The position numbers were made by a program, and so were the translations under genes. Under the pieces are notes generated by a model that saw only the letters and a program-made list of their open reading frames with translations, did not search any database and was not told the DNA's origin. Positions 20,664-29,148 of a DNA stretch of 64,000 nt are shown here, in pieces. Positions within the stretch are counted from its first letter, which is position 1, and the number at the start of each line of letters is the position of its first letter. The stretch comes from Burkholderiaceae bacterium (GTDB lineage: Bacteria > Pseudomonadota > Gammaproteobacteria > Burkholderiales > Burkholderiaceae_C), in contig CAJYPV010000031.1 in assembly GCA_913776825.1 (NCBI GenBank), forward strand, positions 62,001 through 126,000, given 5' to 3'.

Positions 20664-20765
20664 GTGAAAACAGTCGCACCCAGGCACGCCGGGAGGCGTT
20701 CCTGGGGATGTGATTAACAAGGGTTAATTACTCAAATGTCCACCATTGTTATTCGTGAGCACTGA

Positions 20766-20783
20766 ATAGCAATATATTGCTAT
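20766..20783. promoter_or_regulatory. Palindromic operator candidate, copy 4
   Basis: Perfect 18-bp palindrome ATAGCAATA-TATTGCTAT, with the AGCA-N6-TGCT core. It sits about 430 bases upstream of the adhesin ATG in an A+T-richer leader. An inverted repeat TTAAC-AAGG-GTTAA precedes it at 20713-20727. Confidence 0.65.
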
Positions 20784-21216
20784 GAGGCTGAGGGGTGTCA
20801 GCTCCCTAGAATTTGGCGGAAGAGATCCAGGAATCGGCAGATTCTCGAAGCCAACGTGTCGTCGCTGGTCCGCGAAAGTGCGGAATATCAAAAGCGGCCG
20901 AGTTTCAACTTGCATTTCAATCCATTTGGGTTTTTGGACCATGAATGGATGAGATGTTTTGCTTGAATAACGATATTTATAAAAGCTGGTCGATTTTTTC
21001 GATCGTTGCCGAAGACTCGTTTCGCCAGCTCGATGCCCAGGGCTTCGTTGAGAAGGCGCGAGACCGGCTTGACCGCGACCGCGACCGCGTGGGTCGACCT
21101 GTTCATCGACGGATGGGCCAGGGCGATTCATCCGATGAACTGCCGCTTCCTGTCTCTGTTCAGCCGTTTGCGCCCGCATGGGGCAGACGCCGACGATCCT
21201 GCGATGGAAGAGAGAC
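20784..21216. other. Long low-G+C leader before the adhesin gene
   Basis: The interval from the copper-storage gene to the adhesin ATG is over 550 bases. The part to about 21000 is clearly richer in A+T than the surroundings and includes GATATTTATAAAAG near 20972, a possible promoter element. Short frames on both strands here lack ribosome sites and homology; I do not call them. Confidence 0.4.
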
Positions 21217-24200
21217 ATGACCCAGCACCCCGTCCGCCCAGCGGCTTCCGACGACCACGGCATGCGTTCCGCCGGGCAGCGCCGCCTGCCTCCCAGCGTC
21301 CGACACCCGCTCGCGTCGCTTGACGCGTCGCAGGGCGCGGCCAATGCCGCACAGCAGGACGGTCTGCCGCGCCAAGAGCGTTTCCAGGCGGCGACCGACG
21401 CCACGCTGCGCCACGCGCTGCCAGAGATGGTGGCGTCCCATGCGTTTGGCGGCGCGGGGCAGGGACAAGCTTCGCGTCGAGCGCGTGACGGGGTGACCGT
21501 CCGACGCGACGAGGACGATGAGCGCGACGGCAGCGCCTCTGACGCGTCGTCCACGGCGCCGATGCCTCTCGATTCAGGCACGGGCCATGCGGCGGTGTCG
21601 GCGGAGGATGACGCCGCGCCTCTGTCGGTGGCGCCGACATCTGCAGGGTCCGGTGAGGCCGCCGCCGCGCTCGACAAGACCGGCACAACGGACACCGCCG
21701 CCCCCCCCGACACGAACGACCGAGACCGCTCCCTGCTGCCGCTGTGGTGGACCGCCGCCGGCGGCGCGGCCGTGGCGCTCGCGGGGTCCGGTGGCGGCGG
21801 ATCGAGCGGGTCTTCCGCCCCCCCTCGGGCGCCCGTCGCGGACAGAGGCGACGCCGGCCACATCGCGCCGGAGGCGGCGGCACCCGTTGAGCCCGCTCCT
21901 GGCGCCGGCGTCCAAGCCCCGGCTCCTGAGGCGTCGCCGATGCCTCCAGCGTCTGAATCGACAGCACCTTCGCCTTCACCTTCCCCATCGCCACCCATCC
22001 AGGCGCTGCCGCCCTTGCCACCGCCGACGCTGACCTCGATCCGCGATGTCAGCGGCCAGGATCTTCCGATCGTCCGCGGCATGGCCGTGGCGGGCGCCTC
22101 GCTGGAGGTGGTGTGGCCGGATGGCAGCCGTTCGACGACCGTCGCCGACGGCGAGGGTCGATGGACCGCCGTGTCCACCAGCGCGCAGGGCAGCGGCATG
22201 GTGACAATCATCGCGACCGTCGATCAGCAGTCCAGCCAGACGCAGGCCTTCTATCAGGACGTCACCCCACCGCCCATCGGCCAGTTGCAACTGGTGGACT
22301 TTCAAGACACCGGCCGCAGCGCGCTGGACCGGCTGACCTCGTACAAAGCATTCGCCCTGGCGGCCACGGGCCTGGACGGCGGGTCGACGCTCAGCTTCGA
22401 ACGATCCGGCGATGGCGGTGCCAGCTGGGCCGCCATGCCCGCTCAGGCGGGCGATCTGGCGGACGGCGACCATCTGCTGCGCGCGGTGGCGACCGATGCG
22501 GCCGGCAACCAAGCTCGCACAGCCGCGGTGGCGGTCAGTCTCGACAGCACGGCGCCGGTGGCCGGCCCGATCCGTCTGCTGGGCTGGGTGACCCGGGAAA
22601 TCGGCTCGAATGTCACGCCGGTCGGCCATTTCACGCTCACGCTGGACGACCGCGAAGCCGGCAGCACCTGCCGGTTCGAGGTCTCGCTCGATGACGGCGC
22701 CACCTGGCAACCCACGTCGGCGCAGCAGCGTGACCTGCCGGATGGCAGCTATCGCTTCCGCGCGGTGGTCAGCGACGCCGCGGGCAATGAAACCCAGGTG
22801 CATCTGCCGACCCTCACCGTCGACGCCAGCGCGCCGGTCCTGGGCGCGCTGCGGGTGCTCGGCGCCGCCGGCGTGGCGGAGAACGAGATCGGCGCGGTCA
22901 GCCGGTCCGGCGATCTGACCTTGTCGGCGACGGCGGGCGATGGCGTCTCGGTGCGCTACGAGCGGTCGGCGGATGGCGGCCAGCACTGGCAGGCGACATC
23001 GTCGGCGATCACCGGGCTTTCCGCCGGCGACTACCTGTTCCGCGCCATCGCCACCGATGGCGCCGGCAACGAGACCTTCTCCACCTCGGTGCCGTTCAGC
23101 GTGCGCCAGACGCCACCCGCGCCGCAGGGGCGCCTGGATCTGGTGGGTTACGCCGGGACGGGGGATGCCGATGCGGGCTATTCAGGCGCGGCGACGGATC
23201 TCCGGCTCGGCCCGGTCAGCACCGACGCCACGGCCATGCTGCGCTATGAAGTCTCGACGGACGGCCTGAACTGGCGGCCGTGCGAGGCCGACATGACGGG
23301 CGTGCTCGACGGACGCTACCAGTTCAGGGCGGTCGCGGTCGACGCGGCGGGCCAAAGCAGCCAATCAAACATCGTCATGGTGACGGTGGATTCCACCCTC
23401 TCCGGCAGTGCGGGCACCCTGACGCTGGTGGACTTCGTCGATACCGGCCGCAGTGCGATGGATCGGAACACCGCCGATAACGCCTTTCGGGTGGTGGCCA
23501 CCGGGCAGCCGCCCAACACGACGACCACGATCGAGTGGTCCCGTGATGGCGGGAGCCACTGGGACATCCTCGATCCCGCCGTCGCCCAGTTTCCGGACGG
23601 ACCGCTGGTGTTCCGGGCGCGTGTGGAGGACCAGGACGGCGTCGTCCGCTACACCCGCTCCATCGAGGTCATGGTGGACAGGGTGCCGCCCAAGGTCTCC
23701 GGCGTTCGCCTGGGGCTCACCGACTACGAGGACACCGGCATCAGCGCCGATGACCGAGTCAGTCAGGACCGCGATTTCTCGCTGAGCCTCATCGGCGCCG
23801 CGGGCAGTGCGGCGGTCAGCTACGAAGTCTCGCTAGACAACGGTCGCAGCTGGCTCAAGACGGTGGCCACCCAGTCCGGTCTGGCCGATGGCGACTACCT
23901 TTTCCGCGCGCTGTTGACCGACGCGGCCGGCAACATCGGCTACACCGCCTCGATGTCGGTCACGGTGGACCGCCAGCCGCCGGTCGACTCCCGGCTGGTG
24001 CTCAATGACTGGACCGATACCGGCCTGGCGCTGGACGGCATCAGCAGCGACCGCAGCTTCCAGCTTGGCATCGAGGGCGCCTCCGCGGGCGCGCAAGTTC
24101 AGCGTCAACGCTCGGTGGACGGCGGCCAGACCTGGCAGGACACCGACACGCGTCAGGACGATCTGGCGGATGGCGACTACCTCTACCGCGCGCAGGTGAC

Positions 24201-24732
24201 CGATCTGGCCGGCAATGTCTTTGTCACGCCGCAGCTCGCAGTTCGCGTCGACCTGACACCACCGGAGCCGGGTGAGGCCGTTGCTTCCGGCTTGGCCGGT
24301 GCCGGCTGGCTGCGGGCGGGCGGTTCGCTGGAACTGCAGTTGCAGGGCCAGGAGGCCGGCACCGACGTCGCCTGGCAAGTCTGGATGGACGGCAGCGCGC
24401 GCTGGCAGCCGGTGACGGACCGCATCGACGCGCTGCCCGAAGGCCACTACCGCTTCCGCGCGGTGGTGACCGATGCGGCCGGGAATCTGGCCCTCAGCAA
24501 TGAGCTGATCGTGACCGCCGTCGCCCCCGGCAGCGCCGCGCCCTCGCCACTGACTGGCCTCGCGCTCGCCGGCCCGGCCGACGGCTCCGACGACGTGCTG
24601 GCCGGCTTCCTATCAGGCGATGGTGCCGAGCCGGCGCCATCCGCGGACGCCCCGTCTGCGCTGCTGCTCGGTGGCATGGGCGCGGCGCCGTGGGACGCCC
24701 ATCCGCCGCTGGCGAACGCCGCCGTGCTTTGA
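21217..24732 (+). CDS. Ig-repeat surface adhesin, probable type I secretion substrate
   Basis: 1171 residues from MTQHPVRP, with GGAAGAGAG just upstream. No Sec signal. Residues 1-170 are polar; 173-190 (LLPLWWTAAGGAAVALAG) are hydrophobic and run into SGGGGSSGS, the layout of BapA/LapA-type N-termini; TAAG at 179-182 equals the LapG cleavage motif. A Pro/Ser-rich linker leads to one Ig-like domain (about 270-345) and eight repeats of about 95 residues, most closing with an (A)DGDYLFRA..TDAAGN pattern. The tail after about 1115 (AGPADGSDDVLAGFLSGDG) is short and lacks RTX nonapeptides, but may be the C-terminal secretion signal. The divergent TolC/ABC/HlyD operon is the obvious exporter. Confidence 0.88.
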   Translation: MTQHPVRPAASDDHGMRSAGQRRLPPSVRHPLASLDASQGAANAAQQDGLPRQERFQAATDATLRHALPEMVASHAFGGAGQGQASRRARDGVTVRRDEDDERDGSASDASSTAPMPLDSGTGHAAVSAEDDAAPLSVAPTSAGSGEAAAALDKTGTTDTAAPPDTNDRDRSLLPLWWTAAGGAAVALAGSGGGGSSGSSAPPRAPVADRGDAGHIAPEAAAPVEPAPGAGVQAPAPEASPMPPASESTAPSPSPSPSPPIQALPPLPPPTLTSIRDVSGQDLPIVRGMAVAGASLEVVWPDGSRSTTVADGEGRWTAVSTSAQGSGMVTIIATVDQQSSQTQAFYQDVTPPPIGQLQLVDFQDTGRSALDRLTSYKAFALAATGLDGGSTLSFERSGDGGASWAAMPAQAGDLADGDHLLRAVATDAAGNQARTAAVAVSLDSTAPVAGPIRLLGWVTREIGSNVTPVGHFTLTLDDREAGSTCRFEVSLDDGATWQPTSAQQRDLPDGSYRFRAVVSDAAGNETQVHLPTLTVDASAPVLGALRVLGAAGVAENEIGAVSRSGDLTLSATAGDGVSVRYERSADGGQHWQATSSAITGLSAGDYLFRAIATDGAGNETFSTSVPFSVRQTPPAPQGRLDLVGYAGTGDADAGYSGAATDLRLGPVSTDATAMLRYEVSTDGLNWRPCEADMTGVLDGRYQFRAVAVDAAGQSSQSNIVMVTVDSTLSGSAGTLTLVDFVDTGRSAMDRNTADNAFRVVATGQPPNTTTTIEWSRDGGSHWDILDPAVAQFPDGPLVFRARVEDQDGVVRYTRSIEVMVDRVPPKVSGVRLGLTDYEDTGISADDRVSQDRDFSLSLIGAAGSAAVSYEVSLDNGRSWLKTVATQSGLADGDYLFRALLTDAAGNIGYTASMSVTVDRQPPVDSRLVLNDWTDTGLALDGISSDRSFQLGIEGASAGAQVQRQRSVDGGQTWQDTDTRQDDLADGDYLYRAQVTDLAGNVFVTPQLAVRVDLTPPEPGEAVASGLAGAGWLRAGGSLELQLQGQEAGTDVAWQVWMDGSARWQPVTDRIDALPEGHYRFRAVVTDAAGNLALSNELIVTAVAPGSAAPSPLTGLALAGPADGSDDVLAGFLSGDGAEPAPSADAPSALLLGGMGAAPWDAHPPLANAAVL

Positions 24733-24806
24733 ACCACGCCGGCCGGGCGCCTTGAGGGCTCGGCCGCCCCACTTTTCTTCGCTCCCGCTATTTCAGGAGA
24801 TCGATC

Positions 24807-25967
24807 ATGCCTTTTTCTGACACCTTCCCGCTCGACTTCGCACCCACCTCCGCCATCGTGGGCCGTGGCCGGAACGACGCCCTTCCAGCCGATTCCCCTG
24901 CGGCCGATTCGACCCGCTTCGGCCTGGAGGACCTGCCCCGAGTCGACTTCGCCGGCCAGGCCGTGGTGGACGAGCAGGGCCGCGCCTATGCATTCGATCT
25001 TTGGCCGCTGGCGTGCCGCGCCGGTGACCTGGCGCAGGCGGAGGATGTCTGCCTCGCCCACGCGCTGGCCCAGGCGCTGCTGGACGGGAGCAGCCAGGGG
25101 CAGGCGCCCGAGGCGCCGCTGCTGGTGCCGATGACCGCCACGCAGCTGCAGGGCTCCATCGCGGACGCGGTGACGCCGTCGGTCGGCATCATCAAGCTGC
25201 TGCCGCAGGTCGGGGCGGACACCCCGACGCTGGTGCGCGTGTCGCAGCTGCGCGCTCGCGCCACCCAGTTCTGCATCGCCGGTCTGCGGGATCTCGATGA
25301 TCCCCGCTGGTTGCTGGCGCCCTACGCCGATTCGATGGAGCTCGATCTCCATGAGGTCTCGCCGCAGCGCCTGGTCGCGCTGGCCGACCGCGCGGCGGAG
25401 GAAGGGCTGCTGGTGATCGGCAAGGGCGTCGCCTCGATGGCCGGCTATCAACGCCTGCGTGAACTGGATGTGTCGCTGTTCCAGGGACGATTCATTTCGC
25501 CGGCGGTGACGCGATCGGTGCCGGCGCTGCCCGGCTGTGATGGCGAGGTCCTGGCGCGCGTGCGTCGTCTGATGGCCAGTCGGGTGTCGCCGGACGCAGT
25601 GGCGGTGGCGGCCTCCGCCGATCCGGCCCTGGTCTTGCGGCTTCAGTTGCTGCATCGGGTGCTGGGCGTGCATCTGGCGCAGCCCGCGCCGGTCACGCTC
25701 GCCGCCTTGTTGGCCGGTCTGGCCGCGCCGGTGTGGGCCGGATGGCTGCAGGTCCTCAGCTTGAGCGCCTGCCATGACGGCGACCGCGACTGGCGCGCAT
25801 CGGTGCGCGCTCAGGTGGACCAATACCGCCGAGCCCTGTGCCGCCGGTCGCCCGATGAAGCCGATTCGGAACGCGAGGCCGCGCTGTGGGCTTTCCAGAG
25901 CCGGCTCTGCACCCCGCGACACTACTTCAAGACGCGTCGCTACCTGGACGAGCGTCAAGCCGCTTGA
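24807..25967 (+). CDS. Degenerate EAL/HDOD-like paralogue
   Basis: 386 residues with AGGAG seven bases before ATG. It aligns along its length with the protein at 12185 (GLRDLDDPRWLLAP against DVQSLDDPRWTLAE, FQGRFISPAV against FQGYAVQRPQ, PALPGCDGEVL against PALPGCDPVIL), but the EAL-equivalent is AFDLWPL and the other catalytic positions are lost (VPMTAT, MELDLHE, VIGKGVAS). It is therefore unlikely to hydrolyse c-di-GMP and may be a regulatory scaffold. It lies 74 bases after the adhesin gene, probably in the same transcript. Confidence 0.8.
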   Translation: MPFSDTFPLDFAPTSAIVGRGRNDALPADSPAADSTRFGLEDLPRVDFAGQAVVDEQGRAYAFDLWPLACRAGDLAQAEDVCLAHALAQALLDGSSQGQAPEAPLLVPMTATQLQGSIADAVTPSVGIIKLLPQVGADTPTLVRVSQLRARATQFCIAGLRDLDDPRWLLAPYADSMELDLHEVSPQRLVALADRAAEEGLLVIGKGVASMAGYQRLRELDVSLFQGRFISPAVTRSVPALPGCDGEVLARVRRLMASRVSPDAVAVAASADPALVLRLQLLHRVLGVHLAQPAPVTLAALLAGLAAPVWAGWLQVLSLSACHDGDRDWRASVRAQVDQYRRALCRRSPDEADSEREAALWAFQSRLCTPRHYFKTRRYLDERQAA

Positions 25968-26022
25968 TCGGCGCGCTGAGGGCCTTTCGCATGGTCCGGC
26001 GAAGCCGGGCGCAGGTCGGCGA

Positions 26023-28143
26023 TCAGCCGCCGCGAGCGCCCGCCGACGGGGAGGGCGCGGAGGTCGGCCCGGTCAGCGGCAACAGCACCGTGGTGACCGC
26101 CCCGCCGTCGCCCTGCGTGAACTGGAAGTGGCCGCCGATGCGTTCGGCGCGCTCAGCCATGTTTCGAAGTCCCTTGCCCGTCGAGCGGCCGTAATCAGAC
26201 CGCATCGGGCCGCCGAGCTCAAGATGCGCGCGGCCGTTGTCGCTGATGGTGAGCATCAGGCGGTTGTTGTCGTGGGTGAGCGTGATGCGCAGCAGCGAGG
26301 CCCGGGCGTACTTCAGGGTGTTGGCGACCGTCTCCTCGACGATGCGCAGCAATTCCCGTGACCGGTCGTCGAGCAGCACGAATTCCTCTCCGTCCTGAAT
26401 GTCGTATTCGATCTGGAAGTCCTTGCCGCTCAGCAAGGAGTCCAGGTTGACGCAGTAATCGAACAGGATGTTCTGGAATTCCCGGTGCTCGGTGGTGTCG
26501 GTGGCGGAGATCACGTCGCGCACGCCCTGAAGCACCTCCAGCAGCCGCTGCTCCAGTTGGGCGCCGCTCGCGTGGCCTTCGCGCACGCTGAAGATCGTCG
26601 TGATCAGCTGCGAGCCGATCCCGTCATGCAGCTCGCGATAGATGCGGTCGCGTTCCTCTTGCGCCGCCTCCAGACGCTCCAGCTCGCTCTGACGGTCATG
26701 GCTCAGGGCCAGTTCCATCTCCCGACGACGCACCGTCTCCGCCAGGATGCGGTTGGCGTCGCGCACGTACTTGACGCTCTCCCGGTACTTGAGCAGATGC
26801 GCATGCGCCATCACCACCAGCAAGGGAGGCAGGGCCAGATGGGTCAGATAGACCGGCGTGCCCAGCAGACGGAACAGCGATCCCGGGCTGTCCGGTACCG
26901 GCAGCGGCAGCTGATGCGTCATCACGTTGTAGTCGTGCAGGACCAGCAGTCCCGCCACGAGCAGCATGACCAGCATGATGAAGGCCGGCCGACTGCGGGT
27001 GCGCCAGACATGGCGCACCAGGTGCGCCATAGCCCACAGCTGGAACGGGATCAGCAGCCAGATCCAGTAGAGGTCCAGGTCCAGCTCCGCGATTTCGCCG
27101 CCGAAGGGTTGCGCGATCAGCGCGAGTGATGAGGCTGCGACCAAGGCCCACCACACCGGCCTGGGAATCGGATGATCGATGTAGCGCATCACGAACATCA
27201 CGCCCAACAGGTTCAGCGCGCCGGTGCAGAAGTAGAAGAAGAACAACCAGAGCGGCCGCCAGCTCGGCGGCATGTAGATCCACAGCGACAGCGTGTAGAC
27301 CAGCGCCCAGAGCAACGAGACCAGACCGATCAGGCCGAAGCTGCCGTCGGTCCGGTTCACCAGCCAGATGCCGATCATGAACACGCCCGCCAGAAAGCAG
27401 AACGCCTTGGAGGCATTGGCCAGCGAGTTGCTGAAGAAGTCCACCACCTCGCTCACATACGCCACCGACTCCACCTGGCCGATGTACACCGGCGAGAGCA
27501 TGAAATGCGGCTCCCAGGTCGTGAAGTCGATGATCAGTTCATTGGGTCCGTCGCGGCGCAGCAGCTTGGCCGGCAGCTCGACGGGCAGGGGACGAAACCA
27601 CATGAAGCGGGCCTCGGCGGTCGAGCGCGGATAGCCATCCAGCCATACCCCATTGAGATAGACATCCGCGCCGTGGATCGCCTGGCTGATCAGCAGCGAT
27701 TTGCTGGGCGCCCGCGGCATGGTTTGCCGGTCGCCGTCGCGGCGCTCGTCGAACACATCCGCGTCGGTGATGTAGCGGGAGATGTCGACCCGCAGCCGCA
27801 CCTTGTGCAAGGCGCGGTGGTGGCCGATGTGCTCGAAGTGCGGCAACGCCAGGTCGGCTTGCTGCAAGCGCAGGGGACCGTCGAACCGCAGCGCTTTCGG
27901 GTCGTCGGGCGGGACCAGGCGCACCTCATAGCGATCGACCTTCGTCACCGGTTCGACCTCGCCCAGACGGTGGCTGGTGGTCCACAGCACCCATTCGAAA
28001 AGGGCCAGCAGAGCCACCACCAGCAGCAGCACCAGCCAGGCGCCCCAGCGCTGGCGCCATCGAGGGGGCTCTCTCAGGACCTCCAGGATGCCCGCCACGC
28101 CCGAGGCGCGGCCCGTGTTGTCCAACATGCTCGACTCAGCCAT
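26023..28143 (-). CDS. 7TM-type sensor histidine kinase (HisKA_3)
   Basis: 706 residues with GGGAG before the ATG. One N-terminal helix (about 34-56), a periplasmic 7TMR-DISM-like sensor part (about 60-235), then seven predicted helices (about 240-455), a coiled coil and a HisKA_3 dimerisation/phosphoacceptor segment with His506 in YRELHDGIGSQL. The HATPase part has ETVANTLKYARAS, SDNGRA and GKGLRNMAERAERIGG. This kinase class pairs with NarL-type regulators; the one at 13934 is the only such regulator in the window. It converges with the adhesin/EAL operon, 55 bases apart. Confidence 0.92.
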   Translation of the reverse strand: MAESSMLDNTGRASGVAGILEVLREPPRWRQRWGAWLVLLLVVALLALFEWVLWTTSHRLGEVEPVTKVDRYEVRLVPPDDPKALRFDGPLRLQQADLALPHFEHIGHHRALHKVRLRVDISRYITDADVFDERRDGDRQTMPRAPSKSLLISQAIHGADVYLNGVWLDGYPRSTAEARFMWFRPLPVELPAKLLRRDGPNELIIDFTTWEPHFMLSPVYIGQVESVAYVSEVVDFFSNSLANASKAFCFLAGVFMIGIWLVNRTDGSFGLIGLVSLLWALVYTLSLWIYMPPSWRPLWLFFFYFCTGALNLLGVMFVMRYIDHPIPRPVWWALVAASSLALIAQPFGGEIAELDLDLYWIWLLIPFQLWAMAHLVRHVWRTRSRPAFIMLVMLLVAGLLVLHDYNVMTHQLPLPVPDSPGSLFRLLGTPVYLTHLALPPLLVVMAHAHLLKYRESVKYVRDANRILAETVRRREMELALSHDRQSELERLEAAQEERDRIYRELHDGIGSQLITTIFSVREGHASGAQLEQRLLEVLQGVRDVISATDTTEHREFQNILFDYCVNLDSLLSGKDFQIEYDIQDGEEFVLLDDRSRELLRIVEETVANTLKYARASLLRITLTHDNNRLMLTISDNGRAHLELGGPMRSDYGRSTGKGLRNMAERAERIGGHFQFTQGDGGAVTTVLLPLTGPTSAPSPSAGARGG

Positions 28144-28345
28144 GTGTCTCCCTGCAACCTCCCCGGCGGCGCGATGGCCGCCGGCCGGGTGGTGGGGCCG
28201 CGCTGCCGGCTTGCGTCGCGCACGCCGAAGGAAGGCCGTTGTTACCGAAGGATACGGTCTGGTGCGCGCGTTTTGCGAGCGCCCGCGCGGGTGGGAGTCC
28301 CCTTAACACGGCTAACATCGGCGGCTGGTTGTAGAGGGAGGGGCG

Positions 28346-29143
28346 ATGACGCGGTTGGGTGACGCGCTGCCGACGGACCGGGATCGAGATCAGAGCCAGG
28401 ACCAGGACCAGGACCAGGATCAGGCTCGCGACCCCGTGGACATCGGCCACCGGAATCAAGAGGACGAGGCAGCGCTGTGGCTGGCCGGCAGTCGGCTGTC
28501 GCACTTCCACGTCTGCGCCTTCGTCAACCACCAGGAAGAAGCCCGGCAACTGCTCACGCCCTATCTGCTGGACACCCTCGCGCAGGGTGAGCAATGGCGA
28601 CAGCTGCTGCCGTCGGATCAATGGCCCGCCCATCGTGCCCATCTGGACGCGGCCGGCGTGCCCGTGGCGGCCTGCGAAGCCTGCGGCCAGCTGTCGCTGC
28701 ATGATGGAGTGGCCCTCGGCCTCGACGACCACGGCGGTGTCGATCGCGGCCGGCTGATGGAGGCGATCGCTCGCTGGACCCATCCGCATCGGGGCAACGA
28801 CTGGCCCCGGGTGCGGCTGGTCGCCGACATGGGATCGCTGCTGCAGGCGGCGGCGGATCCGTCGGAGCTGATGATTTTTGAAGCCGAGGTCAACGACGTG
28901 CTGGCTCGGCATCGCCAGCCGGCGATCTGTGTGTATGACATCGCCACGCTGGATGGCGCCACGATGATGGATTTGTTGAGAACTCACCCGATGACCTGGA
29001 TCGCCGGGGTGCTGCGAGAGAACCCGTTCTACACGCCGCCCGCAGAAATGCTGCGCGAATTGGCGGCACGCCGGGCCGCCAGCGGCTCCCGTCCCAGCCG
29101 CTCGATCGAGCTGGCCGCCACGAACCTGCCGGCCTTGCGCTGA
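28346..29143 (+). CDS. MEDS-domain sensory protein
   Basis: 265 residues, GGGAGG upstream. After a repetitive Asp-Gln leader (RDQSQDQDQDQDQ) the sequence follows the MEDS domain known from DcmR and MedR: SHFHVCAFVNHQEEARQLLTPYL, HDGVALGLDDHGGVDRGRLM, VRLVADMGSLL, LMIFEAEVNDVLARHRQPAICVYDIATLDGATMMDLLRTHP. The domain is thought to sense ligands such as small hydrocarbon derivatives and often sits beside kinases. Five bases separate it from the next gene, so it probably feeds the hybrid kinase. Confidence 0.88.
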   Translation: MTRLGDALPTDRDRDQSQDQDQDQDQARDPVDIGHRNQEDEAALWLAGSRLSHFHVCAFVNHQEEARQLLTPYLLDTLAQGEQWRQLLPSDQWPAHRAHLDAAGVPVAACEACGQLSLHDGVALGLDDHGGVDRGRLMEAIARWTHPHRGNDWPRVRLVADMGSLLQAAADPSELMIFEAEVNDVLARHRQPAICVYDIATLDGATMMDLLRTHPMTWIAGVLRENPFYTPPAEMLRELAARRAASGSRPSRSIELAATNLPALR

Positions 29144-29148
29144 GAGCC

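Noticed and set aside
20888..21220. Small frames on both strands in the adhesin leader
   Set aside because: No ribosome site, odd composition and overlap with each other; the region reads better as a long untranslated leader.
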